Translations under genes and position numbers: made by a program | Assembly: GCA_031552765.1 (NCBI GenBank) | Contig: JAVBME010000006.1 | Location: 1-64,000 of the forward strand | Direction: 5' to 3' | DNA: 64,000 bases | From: JAVBME01 sp031552765 | Lineage (GTDB): Bacteria; Bacillota; Negativicutes; Acidaminococcales; JAISLQ01 | Part shown: one piece after another, positions 17,201-25,961 of the stretch | Layout of the letters: every line of letters begins with the position of its first letter | How positions within the stretch are numbered: the stretch's first letter is position 1 | The notes under the pieces: model-generated | The model's input: the letters and a program-made list of their open reading frames with translations, nothing else | Databases searched by the model: none | What the model was told of the DNA's origin: nothing

Positions 17201-17591
17201 ATTTGCCGGTAGCTTTGCTGAGGAATTTTTCTATTTCCACAACATATCTTTCGTGCAGGCCTTCGCCGATTTTATCTTTTTCGTCGAATGCCGCTACGCT
17301 GAAAGTGAGTTTTTTGCCTTTTATTTCGATAAGCTGCGCTTCGGCGCGCACTGTCATACCAAGGGGGGTGGCCGCCAGGTGGTTTACTTCAAGGCGGACG
17401 CCAACGGTACTGAAACCGGGCGGCAGTACCGGGTCTACCGCGGCCAGGCTGGCGCCTTCCAACAGGCCGATCATGGCCGGGGTGGCATATACTTCAATGC
17501 TGCCGCTGCCGTAGGCCTTGGCCGTGTTGGCGGGTGTGACTGTATCGGTTTTTTGTCCCTTCAAACCGGGAACAAGGTTAAAATCACTCAT
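17199..17591 (-). CDS. FlK-like hotdog thioesterase
   Basis: A 130-residue hotdog-fold protein resembling fluoroacetyl-CoA thioesterase FlK and its housekeeping relatives. It has a Thr-Pro motif (YATPAM), the glutamate in LLEGAS, and histidine in EVNHLAATP, which occupy the FlK catalytic T/E/H positions. The natural substrate is unknown; many relatives are of unassigned acyl-CoA specificity. Its start lies 10 bp after the metQ stop, so the two genes share a transcript. Confidence 0.8.
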   Translation of the reverse strand: MSDFNLVPGLKGQKTDTVTPANTAKAYGSGSIEVYATPAMIGLLEGASLAAVDPVLPPGFSTVGVRLEVNHLAATPLGMTVRAEAQLIEIKGKKLTFSVAAFDEKDKIGEGLHERYVVEIEKFLSKATGK

Positions 17592-17601
17592 GCGTCACCT
17601 C

Positions 17602-18402
17602 TCAAAAGGCCGGTACGATGGCCCCTTTGTATTTTTCTTCAATGAATTTCTTGACTTCAGCGCTGTTGAGCAGTTTAGCCAGTTTTTGCAGTTCAGGTCT
17701 TTGTTCGTCGCCTTTTCTCACTACCAGGATGTTGGCGTACGGCGAGTCGCCGCTTTCGATAAAGAGAGCGTCTTTAGTGGGTATGAGCTTGGCGTCAAGG
17801 GCATAGTTGGTGTTTATGACGGCCAGTGTCACGTCATCGAGCGCGCGCGGCAGTTGCGGCGCTTCCAGTTCTTTTATATCAAGCTTTTTGGGGTTTTCTA
17901 CTATGTCCTGCTTGGTAGCGGTTACGCCTGCGCCGGGTTTCAACGTTATCAGTTTTGCTTTGGCCAGGAGCAGGAGCGCCCGTCCGCCGTTAGTCGGGTC
18001 GTTTGGTATTGCCACTACCGCGCCGGAAGAGACTTCATCAAGTTTTTTTATTTTGCGCGAATACACCCCCATAGGCTCTATATGCACTTTAGCTATGCTG
18101 ACCAGGGAGAGTTTGCGGTCGGCGGCAAATTTCTCGAGATAGGGCAAGTGCTGGAAGAAGTTTGCGTCCAGTTCCTTGTCCGCGACTGCGATGTTGGGGC
18201 GGACATAGTCGGTCATTTCCACTACCTGCATTTGTACGCCGTCTTTTTCAAGCGCCGGCTTTATGAAGTTCAAAATTTCCGCGTGGGGTACTGCTGTAGC
18301 ACCTACTTTTATTTTGGTGGTTGTAGTTTTGGTCTGGTCGCCACCGCAGCCTCCCAGCAGCATGGCTGCCGTTAAAATCGAAAATAACGCTAATTTGCGC
18401 AT
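17602..18402 (-). CDS. metQ: MetQ/NlpA-type methionine-binding lipoprotein
   Basis: A 266-residue lipoprotein with lipobox LGGC and the NlpA/MetQ pattern: VGATAVPHAEIL, DYVRPNIAV, NFFQHLPYL, IPNDPTNGGRALLLL and NTNYALDA. It would bind methionine or a related amino acid at the outer face of the membrane. The ATPase MetN and permease MetI are not in the window; instead metQ is followed by a thioesterase. No SAM riboswitch is visible upstream, only a good promoter. Confidence 0.9.
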   Translation of the reverse strand: MRKLALFSILTAAMLLGGCGGDQTKTTTTKIKVGATAVPHAEILNFIKPALEKDGVQMQVVEMTDYVRPNIAVADKELDANFFQHLPYLEKFAADRKLSLVSIAKVHIEPMGVYSRKIKKLDEVSSGAVVAIPNDPTNGGRALLLLAKAKLITLKPGAGVTATKQDIVENPKKLDIKELEAPQLPRALDDVTLAVINTNYALDAKLIPTKDALFIESGDSPYANILVVRKGDEQRPELQKLAKLLNSAEVKKFIEEKYKGAIVPAF

Positions 18403-18438
18403 TTTTGCCCCTCCAGTTCAAAGTGGTTTCTGGCATGA

Positions 18439-18467
18439 ATTATAGCATACGGCCCCTATTAGGTCAA
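18439..18467 (-). promoter_or_regulatory. metQ promoter
   Basis: Minus-strand TTGACC, 17-bp spacer, TATAAT, about 35 bp upstream of the metQ start codon. Confidence 0.8.
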
Positions 18468-18674
18468 TTTCATACCAAGGTGGCCTGTATATAAAAAATA
18501 GTAAAAAAACAGCTAAAAATGCTTGAAAAGAGCAAAACGTAGAAGGAGTTAATGCGATTTGGTCGAATAAATAAAACCTAGAAAGAAATATATAACGTGT
18601 TTTCTTACCTAAAGGGTGTAATTGGTCAAAATATTCTTTTTAGTATGTAGATATATTTGTGAGGTGCAACTATA

Positions 18675-19913
18675 TTGAAAAGAGTCGCCAAGGCGGAACT
18701 GCGGTCAGGACTCATGCTGGCAGAAAGATTGGTGGACGGCAATTACAACGTGTTGCTGGAAGCAAATGCCCGCCTGAGTGAAGAACACGTCAAAATATTG
18801 CAGACGTGGGATATAGATTATATACGCATCCGTGAACCTAAAGACACAGACGAGTCATTAAAAATCCAATTAAAAGTGGACCGCATGCTGGCGCAACGGG
18901 AAAAAGCATATAAGATAGATGAGAAAAGGCTTGCGGCCAGGCTGGAATTGGGAATATTCAAAGAAAATATCATATCTATACTAAGTGGCAACGGCGATAC
19001 CAAACTATACAGCGAAAAAAAGCAAGTTGCTCATAGTGCGGTCAGCATAAAAATTGGCACGGTATTTGAAACAAGGGCCCTTGACCAGTATCAGCGGATG
19101 CTGCATGTCGTAGCGGGTGTCTTTAATGACGATCCCCGCTCTAGGGAGATGTTTTTTCGCAATAGTAACGAAATGGCTGGAAAAATATGCAACTACGTGG
19201 AAAGGACTACCGGCGTCATAGGGTATAGCTTGTATACGCAGAAGGTAGCGGTGGCGGAACTTGCCGCGCATACCATGCGTACAGCCGTTATAGCGGGAAA
19301 GATTGCCCAGTTGCTGAAGATGGACGCTAAAGCCAGGCATTTGGTGGTATTAGGAGCGCTCATGCACGATATAGGCCTTTCCTCTTTGCCGATGGAGATC
19401 AGGAGAAAGATAGATTTTTTTTCGCCGGAAGAAGAGAAGGAATACCGAAAGCATGTATATAAGGGAATAGAAATGTTGCGCGACAGGCCTTACATACCGA
19501 AGGAAGTCGTGCTCATAGTGGGCTCTCATCATGAAAAACTTGACGGGAGCGGCTACCCTCTAAAACTCAAGGGTGACAAGATACACCGCTATGTGAGGGT
19601 GGTTTCGCTGTCCGACAAGTTCGACGAGGTGATGAACCCGGAAGATGTGCTTGCTCCGGCCTATACTTTGCCGGAGGTGATAAACGAGATACCTTTTTGG
19701 TGCAACGAATACGACCCGCGGATGTGCGCTACCTTGCGCCAGTACCTTGAGGAGTTCATCATGTGCAACAGAGTGACGCTGAGCGACGGCCGCAGGGGCG
19801 AGATGATCTGGCGCCACCACAAATATTCCCAGCCGATAATCCGGACTAATGACGGCGAATTTATCGATATGAACAAAATGGCCGATATCAAGATATTGAG
19901 CTATTCTATTTGA
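18675..19913 (+). CDS. HD-GYP domain protein, probable c-di-GMP phosphodiesterase
   Basis: The 412-residue protein has an N-terminal region of about 170 residues with an HD-GYP-associated start (GLMLAERLVDG). The HD-GYP domain follows: ALMHDIGLSSLP, SHHEKLDGSGYP and VVSLSDKFDEVM. The GYP triplet is intact, as needed for cyclic-di-GMP hydrolysis. No membrane segment or receiver domain is present. The start is TTG at 18675 with GAGGTG 8 nt upstream. It is a single gene with its own terminator. Cyclic-di-GMP control of motility or surface behaviour is the likely role. Confidence 0.88.
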   Translation: MKRVAKAELRSGLMLAERLVDGNYNVLLEANARLSEEHVKILQTWDIDYIRIREPKDTDESLKIQLKVDRMLAQREKAYKIDEKRLAARLELGIFKENIISILSGNGDTKLYSEKKQVAHSAVSIKIGTVFETRALDQYQRMLHVVAGVFNDDPRSREMFFRNSNEMAGKICNYVERTTGVIGYSLYTQKVAVAELAAHTMRTAVIAGKIAQLLKMDAKARHLVVLGALMHDIGLSSLPMEIRRKIDFFSPEEEKEYRKHVYKGIEMLRDRPYIPKEVVLIVGSHHEKLDGSGYPLKLKGDKIHRYVRVVSLSDKFDEVMNPEDVLAPAYTLPEVINEIPFWCNEYDPRMCATLRQYLEEFIMCNRVTLSDGRRGEMIWRHHKYSQPIIRTNDGEFIDMNKMADIKILSYSI

Positions 19914-19930
19914 GAAATATGGCTTTACGC

Positions 19931-19975
19931 ATATAGGCCGTCTGGCGCGCCAGGCAGGCCTATATCTTATTTTAT
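19931..19975 (+). terminator. Intrinsic terminator
   Basis: ATATAGGCC pairs with GGCCTATAT; the loop itself holds the palindrome CTGGCGCGCCAG. It is followed by a T-rich tract. Confidence 0.75.
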
Positions 19976-20318
19976 GGATTAATGTTTATCAAAATCATAA
20001 GTTAAACCGGTTACATAATTTATAAATTTTAATTTAAATAATTCTTCATAAAAGCGCTTTTTTATAAAAGTTAATAAAATCCAGGAAATCTTTTCGCCTA
20101 CAACTGCTGCATAACCCTAAAATACTGTGCGCTGGCTTTAGGCGCTATCCTGTATACATTATATTTTGGTTTTTTGCAGGATTTTATTAATATTTTGCGA
20201 AATTAAAGAACTAATATACTCAATAAAGTAAATTATCTAAGAAGGGTTTTCCGTAGCATATAGAGGAGGATGCTATAGCAAACGATTCCCCACATTACGG
20301 CGAAATGAGGAATTGTTT

Positions 20319-20483
20319 ATGGCACAAATGATACACTGGGGAACGATGAAGGGTGGGACTGGCGCTCAGATGCTCAGGACAGTATTATTTTGTCCGGATG
20401 CCGTATATACTTTTGGGACCTTATGGGCTGTCTGCCCTCGGGCTGGTAAAAGGAGGCGGACAAATGCGTACTTTTGGCAATGA
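20319..20483 (+). pseudogene. 54-codon ORF with ParA-like start, upstream of formamidase
   Basis: This short frame has a reasonable ribosome binding site (GAGG, 9 nt upstream). It begins MAQMIHWGTMKGGTGAQM, strikingly like the N-terminus and Walker A of ParA-type ATPases (KGGTGKT). The catalytic lysine-threonine is replaced by Ala-Gln and the remaining residues show no ParA similarity. It ends 20 bp inside the formamidase gene. It could be a decayed parA start or an upstream leader ORF. The surrounding 400 bp are AT-rich; a hairpin TAGCAT/ATGCTA encloses an AGGAGG at 20254-20275, and nothing else is assignable. Confidence 0.4.
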
Positions 20484-21357
20484 CAAAGTCATATACGGCT
20501 TTAATCCGACTAATCCGGACGTTTATTATGTAAAAGACGGCGAGAGCTTTTGCGTAGATGTCCAAGACTGCTACAGCAGCCAGATAAACACAGCAAAGGT
20601 GTTGCGCCCGGATATTGATAAATCCGTCATGAATTGTTCTGTTGGTCCTATCCATGTAAAAGGCGCCAAAACAGGCCATGTTTTGTGTGTCGAGATCCTC
20701 AATATCCAGTTTGCCGCACAAGGCGTCATGGTAACTTCGCCCAAACTAGGCGTGCTGGGTGACAGAATAAAGCATGCCAATACTAAAATTCTCCTCATCC
20801 AGGATGGCTGGGTCCATTTTGCACCGGATATAAAGCTGCCGTTGTCTCCCATGGTGGGCATTATTGGCGTGGCGCCGCAGGAGGGGGAAGTCCATTGCTC
20901 CATACCGGGCGATCATGGCGGAAATATGGACAGCAAGATAATAACTGCCGGCTCGAAGGTATACCTGCCTGTGTTCAGGAACGGCGCCGGCCTGGCCCTT
21001 GGTGATCTGCACGCCGCTATGGGCGACGGCGCACTGAGCGGTACCGGCATAGAGACCGCCGGCAGGGTTTGCCTCAAGACCACCGTCATCAGGGAAAGTT
21101 TTACCAAACGGCCGATGGTGGAAACGGCGGAAGGCATATATATAATTGCCAGCGATGAAGACCTGCATAAAGCTATAAGAACGGCTTGCGAAGATATGAC
21201 GGAGTTTTTAGGCAAAAAGAAAAACATTTCTTTTCCCGACGCTTACCGCCTTACGAGCGCGGCCTGCGATATCCAGATCAGCCAGGTGGTCAACGCTAAA
21301 TCTACTGTCAGGATAAGGGCGCCGAAAAAAGAACTGCGCATAAATTCGCCCGTGTGA
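20464..21357 (+). CDS. Acetamidase/formamidase family protein
   Basis: A 297-residue FmdA/AmdA-family amidohydrolase with the metal-site motifs PGDHGGNMD and GDLHAAMGDG. Family members hydrolyse formamide, acetamide or related short amides to ammonia and a carboxylate. The N-terminus is shorter than classical FmdA, as in the compact bacterial subgroup. AAAGGAGG 7 nt upstream fixes ATG 20464; a longer frame beginning at 20353 has no site. Single gene closed by a strong terminator. Confidence 0.88.
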   Translation: MRTFGNDKVIYGFNPTNPDVYYVKDGESFCVDVQDCYSSQINTAKVLRPDIDKSVMNCSVGPIHVKGAKTGHVLCVEILNIQFAAQGVMVTSPKLGVLGDRIKHANTKILLIQDGWVHFAPDIKLPLSPMVGIIGVAPQEGEVHCSIPGDHGGNMDSKIITAGSKVYLPVFRNGAGLALGDLHAAMGDGALSGTGIETAGRVCLKTTVIRESFTKRPMVETAEGIYIIASDEDLHKAIRTACEDMTEFLGKKKNISFPDAYRLTSAACDIQISQVVNAKSTVRIRAPKKELRINSPV

Positions 21358-21395
21358 GATAAAAAGCTTTTCGCCCTGGCGAAAAGCTTTTTATC
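21358..21395. terminator. Strong symmetrical terminator
   Basis: 18-bp perfect stem (GATAAAAAGCTTTTCGCC and its complement) with a minimal loop starts at the base after the formamidase stop codon. Confidence 0.9.
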
Positions 21396-21511
21396 TATTG
21401 TTTTCAGGTTGCAAGAAAAAAGCGCCTAAAGGCGTGAAAGTGCTTTTATGCGGGATATTTTATGTTATAATAAATATAATAAAATGTTTTATAAAGTAAG
21501 GATGTTTTATC

Positions 21512-22027
21512 ATGAGATATAAAAATGTTCTTATCGCAGTTTTTATAGTAGCCGTTATGGTGGGCGGTGGAGTTTATTTTTACATTTCCGCCAGCGCCCC
21601 CTATGGCAGTTATGTCATGCAGAACAAGCCTGATACGCTTGAGGGCGAGCTTAAAGAACTTATCTACGGCATACAGGCGCCGGACAATAGGATGCGCCTT
21701 GACAAAGCGCTGAAAATGTACGGCAAAGAAGGTGAAGGTCAACTAAGCGGTACTTTTAAGAGCTCTTACAGCCAAAAAGAGATAGTTGCTTATTACCGGG
21801 ATGTTTTACGCGCTTACGGCTGGAGCGATTTTACCCACGAGGAAAAGTTCCGCTACAGCGGTTTTTTTACCAAACAAAAATATTTTGACGGCTATACTTT
21901 CTACAAAGGCATATATAAATTTGAGCTGCGCTTTGTCGCTGACCTGACGCCGGCGGATAAGCTTTTGAAAGATAATGACACGGTTTATAATATTTTGGTC
22001 GAGATCAAGAGATGGTGGAAGATATAA
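21512..22027 (+). CDS. Hypothetical membrane-anchored protein
   Basis: The 171-residue protein has one N-terminal transmembrane anchor or uncleaved signal (about residues 6-27). A soluble alpha/beta-like region follows, with KSSYSQKEIVAYYRDVLRAYGW and GYTFYKGIYKFELRF. I do not recognise a family, though the pattern 'EIVAYYRDVLRAYGW' recalls small lipoprotein-like domains of Negativicutes. TATAAT-rich sequence lies just upstream. Its own terminator follows. Confidence 0.65.
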   Translation: MRYKNVLIAVFIVAVMVGGGVYFYISASAPYGSYVMQNKPDTLEGELKELIYGIQAPDNRMRLDKALKMYGKEGEGQLSGTFKSSYSQKEIVAYYRDVLRAYGWSDFTHEEKFRYSGFFTKQKYFDGYTFYKGIYKFELRFVADLTPADKLLKDNDTVYNILVEIKRWWKI

Positions 22028-22039
22028 AGATATCTAAAT

Positions 22040-22086
22040 AAGCCTGTGCAGAGTTGCAAGAACCGACGCTCTGGGCAGGCTTTTTG
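22040..22086 (+). terminator. Intrinsic terminator
   Basis: AAGCCTG...CAGGCTT stem with an inner CAGAG/CTCTG stem, followed by TTTTTG. Confidence 0.78.
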
Positions 22087-22213
22087 TTATTCTTAGTTTG
22101 CATTGCTATAAAGTACCGCTTTTGCATTATCAGCATATCATCACGTCTTTTAGCGCTATTCTTTTTGAGAATAAGCGCTTTCTTAATTGTCATTTCTTAT
22201 GTTTAGGGATAGA

Positions 22214-22222
22214 TGCTATAAT
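22214..22222 (+). promoter_or_regulatory. Extended -10 promoter
   Basis: TGCTATAAT lies 35 bp upstream of the next gene. A recognisable -35 is lacking, consistent with an extended -10 promoter. Confidence 0.5.
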
Positions 22223-22256
22223 TTAGAAAAATCAAGCGGTAATAAAGAGGTTAGCT

Positions 22257-22949
22257 ATGGATAAAGAAAAGTTCTGCGAACTGGTCGACTTTGTCGAGGC
22301 CGGGCTGGAAATACCCAAAGGCGTGGTTTTTTCTGAGGGTTATGATGACTGGCAGGCCAGATTGCGGCTGGCCAGGATACTCAGCAAGAATTTTCAAAAG
22401 TATGATGAAGCGATAGCTCTATTTGAAGGGGCCGTAGGGGAAAAACCCGCCAATATAGAGCAATTTGAAGATATCGTCTGGGCTTTGCGCGATTTGTTCG
22501 TTTGTATCTACTATCATGAGAAAAATCTTCTGCGGGCTTTAGTTTATATTGAGCAGGCAATTGCGTTGGCGGAGCTTGACCTAGTTAAGCAGTTTTCCTG
22601 CTTTAACCGCGGCGAGCTGTGGTGCTGGCGTTGGGTGGGTTTGAAAGAGCTGGGGCAAGTGGACAAAGCGGTTTTTGAGGCACAGGAGAAAATAGAAAAA
22701 TGCGCGAGTTTGTCTTCTACAGGCAACAGCTATCTGTATTACGCCTATTATTTTATCGCGATGCTTGCTTATGCGGACAGTGAATACGAAGCGGCGCTGG
22801 AAGGATTATTGCAGGCGCTTAACTATTTCCCGCAAGGAGAAAACAGCGGCAAGTTCCGGGAACTGGCGGCAGCCAGTGCGTTGCCGGCAAAAGACAAGTT
22901 TGACAAGCTGCTGGCCGTCACGCGCGAGGGCGGGCAGTGGCTGGTGTAA
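22257..22949 (+). CDS. Hypothetical TPR-like helical protein
   Basis: This 230-residue soluble protein is almost wholly alpha-helical in appearance. Spaced Ala/Leu/Tyr patterns typical of tetratricopeptide repeats occur around residues 30-60 (YDEAIALFEGAVGEKP), 85-110 (LRALVYIEQAIALAE) and 165-195 (YEAALEGLLQALNYFP). TPR proteins act as scaffolds; no enzymatic domain is visible. AGAGG precedes the ATG. It converges on the LysR gene with a shared terminator. Confidence 0.65.
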   Translation: MDKEKFCELVDFVEAGLEIPKGVVFSEGYDDWQARLRLARILSKNFQKYDEAIALFEGAVGEKPANIEQFEDIVWALRDLFVCIYYHEKNLLRALVYIEQAIALAELDLVKQFSCFNRGELWCWRWVGLKELGQVDKAVFEAQEKIEKCASLSSTGNSYLYYAYYFIAMLAYADSEYEAALEGLLQALNYFPQGENSGKFRELAAASALPAKDKFDKLLAVTREGGQWLV

Positions 22950-22974
22950 GCGGAAATTTTTGCATAGGGTGAGC

Positions 22975-23012
22975 AAATCCCCATGTTCTTTAAATAAAGA
23001 GCATGGGGATTT
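22975..23012. terminator. Bidirectional terminator
   Basis: AAATCCCCATG...CATGGGGATTT stem with an inner TCTTT/AAAGA, between convergent genes. Confidence 0.88.
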
Positions 23013-23018
23013 AAAAAT

Positions 23019-23897
23019 TTATATGTCTGTTGAGAAAAAATTCCAGAAAGTAGCGCACGGCTTGCTTTGTTTGGCGTGCTTATTGCAGACGATGCCTACA
23101 GTACTTGTTATTTTCTCTTTGATTTTGATTATGCGCACCGTATCTTCATAACCGGAAAAGATGTTTTTGGGTATTATGGTGATACCCAGATTCTTAGCTA
23201 CCATCTCGAGGATGATATTGTGCCGGGTATTCACATAGACGATTTTGGGCTTGATATCGGCATTTTTAAGCGCCTCTATACATATGTGGTAGAGTTGCGA
23301 TTTTTGTTCCAGCAGCAAAAAATTTTCCTCCGCCAGATCATGGAGCTCCACGCACTCTTTATTGGCGAGTGGGTGTTTGGTTGAACACAGAAGGGCAAAT
23401 TCGTCTATGCAGAGCGGTGAGACATCATATTTTTCCGGGTCGAGATTATCTGTCCGCAATATGGCAAAGTCCAGTTCTTTATTGTTCAAAAGGCCCAGTA
23501 TGGTACGCTGGTCTCTTTCTATATATTCCACATTATAGTTAAGGTGCTGCTCTTGAAAATCGGCTATTAGCGCCGTAAAACCGTAGCCGGGCAGGGAGAG
23601 GATGGGTAAAGAGCCCAGCCTTATGATGAAAAAGCTGCTGTTATAGGTGCCGATCGATTCGAGCATTTCCGTATGGTTTTGTTTGGCTGCCAGAGAATAT
23701 TTCAGGAAAATATTGCCGGCTTCGGTAAGTCTGCAGATGTTGCCCTTGCGGTTGAACAGTTCAGTGCACAGTTCTTCTTCCAGGGCCTTGATTTGTTTAG
23801 ACAGGGAAGATTGAGAAAGGAACATTTTTTCCGCGGCGCGCGAAAAATTGCCGCAGTTAACAATTGCCAGGAAGTATTCTATCTGGTTGTAGTTCAT
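23019..23897 (-). CDS. LysR-family transcriptional regulator of the decarboxylase locus
   Basis: A 292-residue LysR protein. The N-terminal helix-turn-helix reads NFSRAAEKMFLSQSSLSKQIKALEE in two parts around residues 17-41, and is followed by a periplasmic-binding-protein-like effector domain with RLGSLPILSLPGYGFTAL. It is transcribed divergently from the aromatic-acid decarboxylase operon with a 270-bp intergenic region. By family logic it senses the phenolic substrate and activates that operon. AAGGAG lies upstream of the ATG. Confidence 0.9.
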   Translation of the reverse strand: MNYNQIEYFLAIVNCGNFSRAAEKMFLSQSSLSKQIKALEEELCTELFNRKGNICRLTEAGNIFLKYSLAAKQNHTEMLESIGTYNSSFFIIRLGSLPILSLPGYGFTALIADFQEQHLNYNVEYIERDQRTILGLLNNKELDFAILRTDNLDPEKYDVSPLCIDEFALLCSTKHPLANKECVELHDLAEENFLLLEQKSQLYHICIEALKNADIKPKIVYVNTRHNIILEMVAKNLGITIIPKNIFSGYEDTVRIIKIKEKITSTVGIVCNKHAKQSKPCATFWNFFSTDI

Positions 23898-23949
23898 AGC
23901 TTCTCCTTACCCTCATTCAATATATAAGTGAAAAATGAGACTTTTCAGA

Positions 23950-24072
23950 CGTTTCCTTAAATAATTATAACTTAAATATAAAGATGCGGGAATTCCTATT
24001 AAGAATAGGCCGTTTCCTTATGTGAATGGCGACGTTTTGGAATAGGCGGATGATGTTTTGGAATTGGACAAA
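23950..24072. promoter_or_regulatory. Repeat-rich control region between LysR gene and decarboxylase operon
   Basis: Three symmetric or repeated elements are present. CGTTTCCTTA occurs twice (23950 and 24011). The inverted repeat CCTATT-AAG-AATAGG lies at 23995-24009. GTTTTGGAAT(A/T)GG occurs at 24034 and again at 24055, exactly 21 bp apart. Two-turn spacing suits LysR tetramer binding. No clear -35/-10 pair was found. Confidence 0.5.
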
Positions 24073-24168
24073 AACTAATTTCTCGCTGTACACTTAGCCC
24101 ATAAAGCCCGATCGGCCGCTGACAGGCTGCATAAGGCAAACACAAATAATCAAGGAGGGCTAAAGGAC

Positions 24169-25605
24169 ATGGCAAAAGCTTACACAGATTTAAGAGGTTT
24201 TCTGGAAGTTTTGGAAGCCGAAGGCCAATTAGTGCGTATTAAAGAAGAAATTGACCCAGAGCAAATCGGCGCGGCAGGCCGCGCTGCCGCGGACTGCAAA
24301 AGTGCGCCGGCGTTACTTTTCGAAAAGGTGAAGGGGTACAAATATCCGGTCGTTATCAATGCGCACGGCTCCTGGGAAAACCACGCCCTGATGATGGGCA
24401 TGCCCAAAAATACTCCGGTCAAAGACCAGTTCTATGAACTCAACCGCCGCTGGGACAAATACCCGGTGGAACCCAAGATAGTCGACCGGGCCGAGGCCAA
24501 GTGCAAAGAAGTAGTGATAGATAAAAATATCAATTTGTTTGAAGTTCTATCCTTATACCGGATCAACGACCAGGACGGCGGCTTTTTCCTATCTAAAGCC
24601 TGTGTGTCCACTGCCGACGCCGAGTTTCCGGATGACCTGGACAAGCAAAACCTTGGTACATACCGCATTCAGGTAAAAGATATCGATACCGTCGGCATTC
24701 AGGCGTTGCCTTTCCACGATATCGCTATACATCTTGCTAAAGTGGAAGCTGAAAATAAGCCGCTGCCGGTAGCTATCGCCCTCGGCTGCGATCCGATAAC
24801 GACCTTTATGGCTTCTACGCCGGTTTTATACAACGAGAGCGAATATAAATTTGTCGGCGCTTTGAATGACGGCGTTCCCTGCGAAATCACCAAAGCAGAC
24901 CTTTATCCTAATCTTTATGTGCCGGCGCACGCCGAAGTGGTGCTCGAGGGCTATATCAAACCGCGTGTGCGTACTGTGGAAGGGCCGTTCGGCGAATTCC
25001 CCGGTTCATATTCCGGCGCGCGCCTGCAATGTGAGATCGTTATTGAAAAAATAACCCACAGGAAAGACCCGATATTTGAAAACCTTTACCTGGGACTGCC
25101 CTGGACAGAGATAGACTACCTGATGGCTTTGAACACCAGCGTGCCTATTTACAAACAACTGAAAGCGACTTTCCCGGAAATCGAAGCTGTCAATGCCATG
25201 TATACCCACGGCATGGGCTGCATCATATCCACCAAAGTGCGCCTCGGCGGCATGGGCAAAGCGGTCGCTTTCCGCCTGCTCTCGACGCCGCACGGTATGG
25301 CATACGCCAAGATCATCATCATCGTTGATGATTTCGTAGACCCCTTCAATCTGGAACAGGTCATGTGGGCGCTTACCACCCGCGTACGTCCGGCCGACCA
25401 TGTTTCCATCATCGAAAACTGCCCGGGTATGCCGCTCGATCCGTCATCCGTCCCGGCCGGCATGCATTCCAAGCTGATCATCGACGCGACAACACCGGTA
25501 GCGCCGGAACCCAACCCGCGTGATGTCGAACTTCTGAAACCGCATAAAGATGCTCCCAGATGGGCGGAATACATCAAAAAATATAAAGCTGAAAACAGCA
25601 AATAA
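24169..25605 (+). CDS. UbiD-family hydroxyarylic acid decarboxylase, subunit C
   Basis: A 478-residue UbiD-family enzyme that should use prenylated FMN to decarboxylate an aromatic acid non-oxidatively. Visible family motifs are TYRIQVKDID, PFHDIAIHLA, VEGPFGEFPGSYSG with the catalytic glutamates, and HGMGCIISTK. Length and the following D subunit place it with BsdC/VdcC/ShdC/LpdC decarboxylases of hydroxybenzoate, vanillate or gallate rather than with ubiquinone UbiD. The exact substrate cannot be read from sequence. GGAGGG lies upstream of the ATG. First gene of a six-gene operon. Confidence 0.92.
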   Translation: MAKAYTDLRGFLEVLEAEGQLVRIKEEIDPEQIGAAGRAAADCKSAPALLFEKVKGYKYPVVINAHGSWENHALMMGMPKNTPVKDQFYELNRRWDKYPVEPKIVDRAEAKCKEVVIDKNINLFEVLSLYRINDQDGGFFLSKACVSTADAEFPDDLDKQNLGTYRIQVKDIDTVGIQALPFHDIAIHLAKVEAENKPLPVAIALGCDPITTFMASTPVLYNESEYKFVGALNDGVPCEITKADLYPNLYVPAHAEVVLEGYIKPRVRTVEGPFGEFPGSYSGARLQCEIVIEKITHRKDPIFENLYLGLPWTEIDYLMALNTSVPIYKQLKATFPEIEAVNAMYTHGMGCIISTKVRLGGMGKAVAFRLLSTPHGMAYAKIIIIVDDFVDPFNLEQVMWALTTRVRPADHVSIIENCPGMPLDPSSVPAGMHSKLIIDATTPVAPEPNPRDVELLKPHKDAPRWAEYIKKYKAENSK

Positions 25606-25641
25606 GAAAAGATAACAGAAATTTTTAAGGAGGCTTATATT

Positions 25642-25857
25642 ATGGCATTAAAACCCTGTCCGCGCTGCAGCGACGAAACAAAAATAATGGTAAAATCCCC
25701 CGTCGGCGACGTGTGGGAAGTGTATGTTTGCAAAAAGTGCGCCTATTCCTGGCGTTCGACCGAAGGGGATAAAGTGGTGCTGCCCCAGTTCAAACTGACG
25801 GATGAAAAAATCGCCAATATGCAGATGATCCCTCCGATCGTACCTTTGAAAGGCTGA
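25642..25857 (+). CDS. Hydroxyarylic acid decarboxylase subunit D (zinc ribbon)
   Basis: A 71-residue protein with two CxxC pairs, CPRC and CKKC, 24 residues apart, making a zinc ribbon, and an IPPIVPLKG tail. This matches the VdcD/ShdD/BsdD accessory subunit encoded next to subunits B and C in hydroxyarylate decarboxylase operons, where its precise role remains unclear. AAGGAGG is placed 9 nt before the ATG. It sits 36 bp after subunit C. Confidence 0.9.
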   Translation: MALKPCPRCSDETKIMVKSPVGDVWEVYVCKKCAYSWRSTEGDKVVLPQFKLTDEKIANMQMIPPIVPLKG

Positions 25858-25890
25858 TTGTAGGCCTTCATTCTTCCTCCTCCATATAAA

Positions 25891-25916
25891 ACCGGGAGAG
25901 CAGCTTCTCTCCCGGT
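25891..25916 (+). terminator. Intra-operon hairpin / partial terminator
   Basis: 10-bp perfect stem ACCGGGAGAG/CTCTCCCGGT, loop CAGCTT, followed by only CTTTC. It may attenuate between the enzyme genes and the transporter or stabilise the upstream mRNA. Confidence 0.55.
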
Positions 25917-25961
25917 CTTTCAAAATACTTTATCCTGCTAGTTTAGAAGGAGGCTTAACGC

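Noticed and set aside
18403..18674. SAM riboswitch upstream of metQ
   Set aside because: The leader after the predicted promoter is about 30 nt, too short, and no S-box core is present.
20330..20460. ZTP (pfl) riboswitch upstream of formamidase, suggested by GGGACTGGCG
   Set aside because: The conserved 3' CCGCCTGGGC segment and supporting stems are absent, and the stretch has an open frame.
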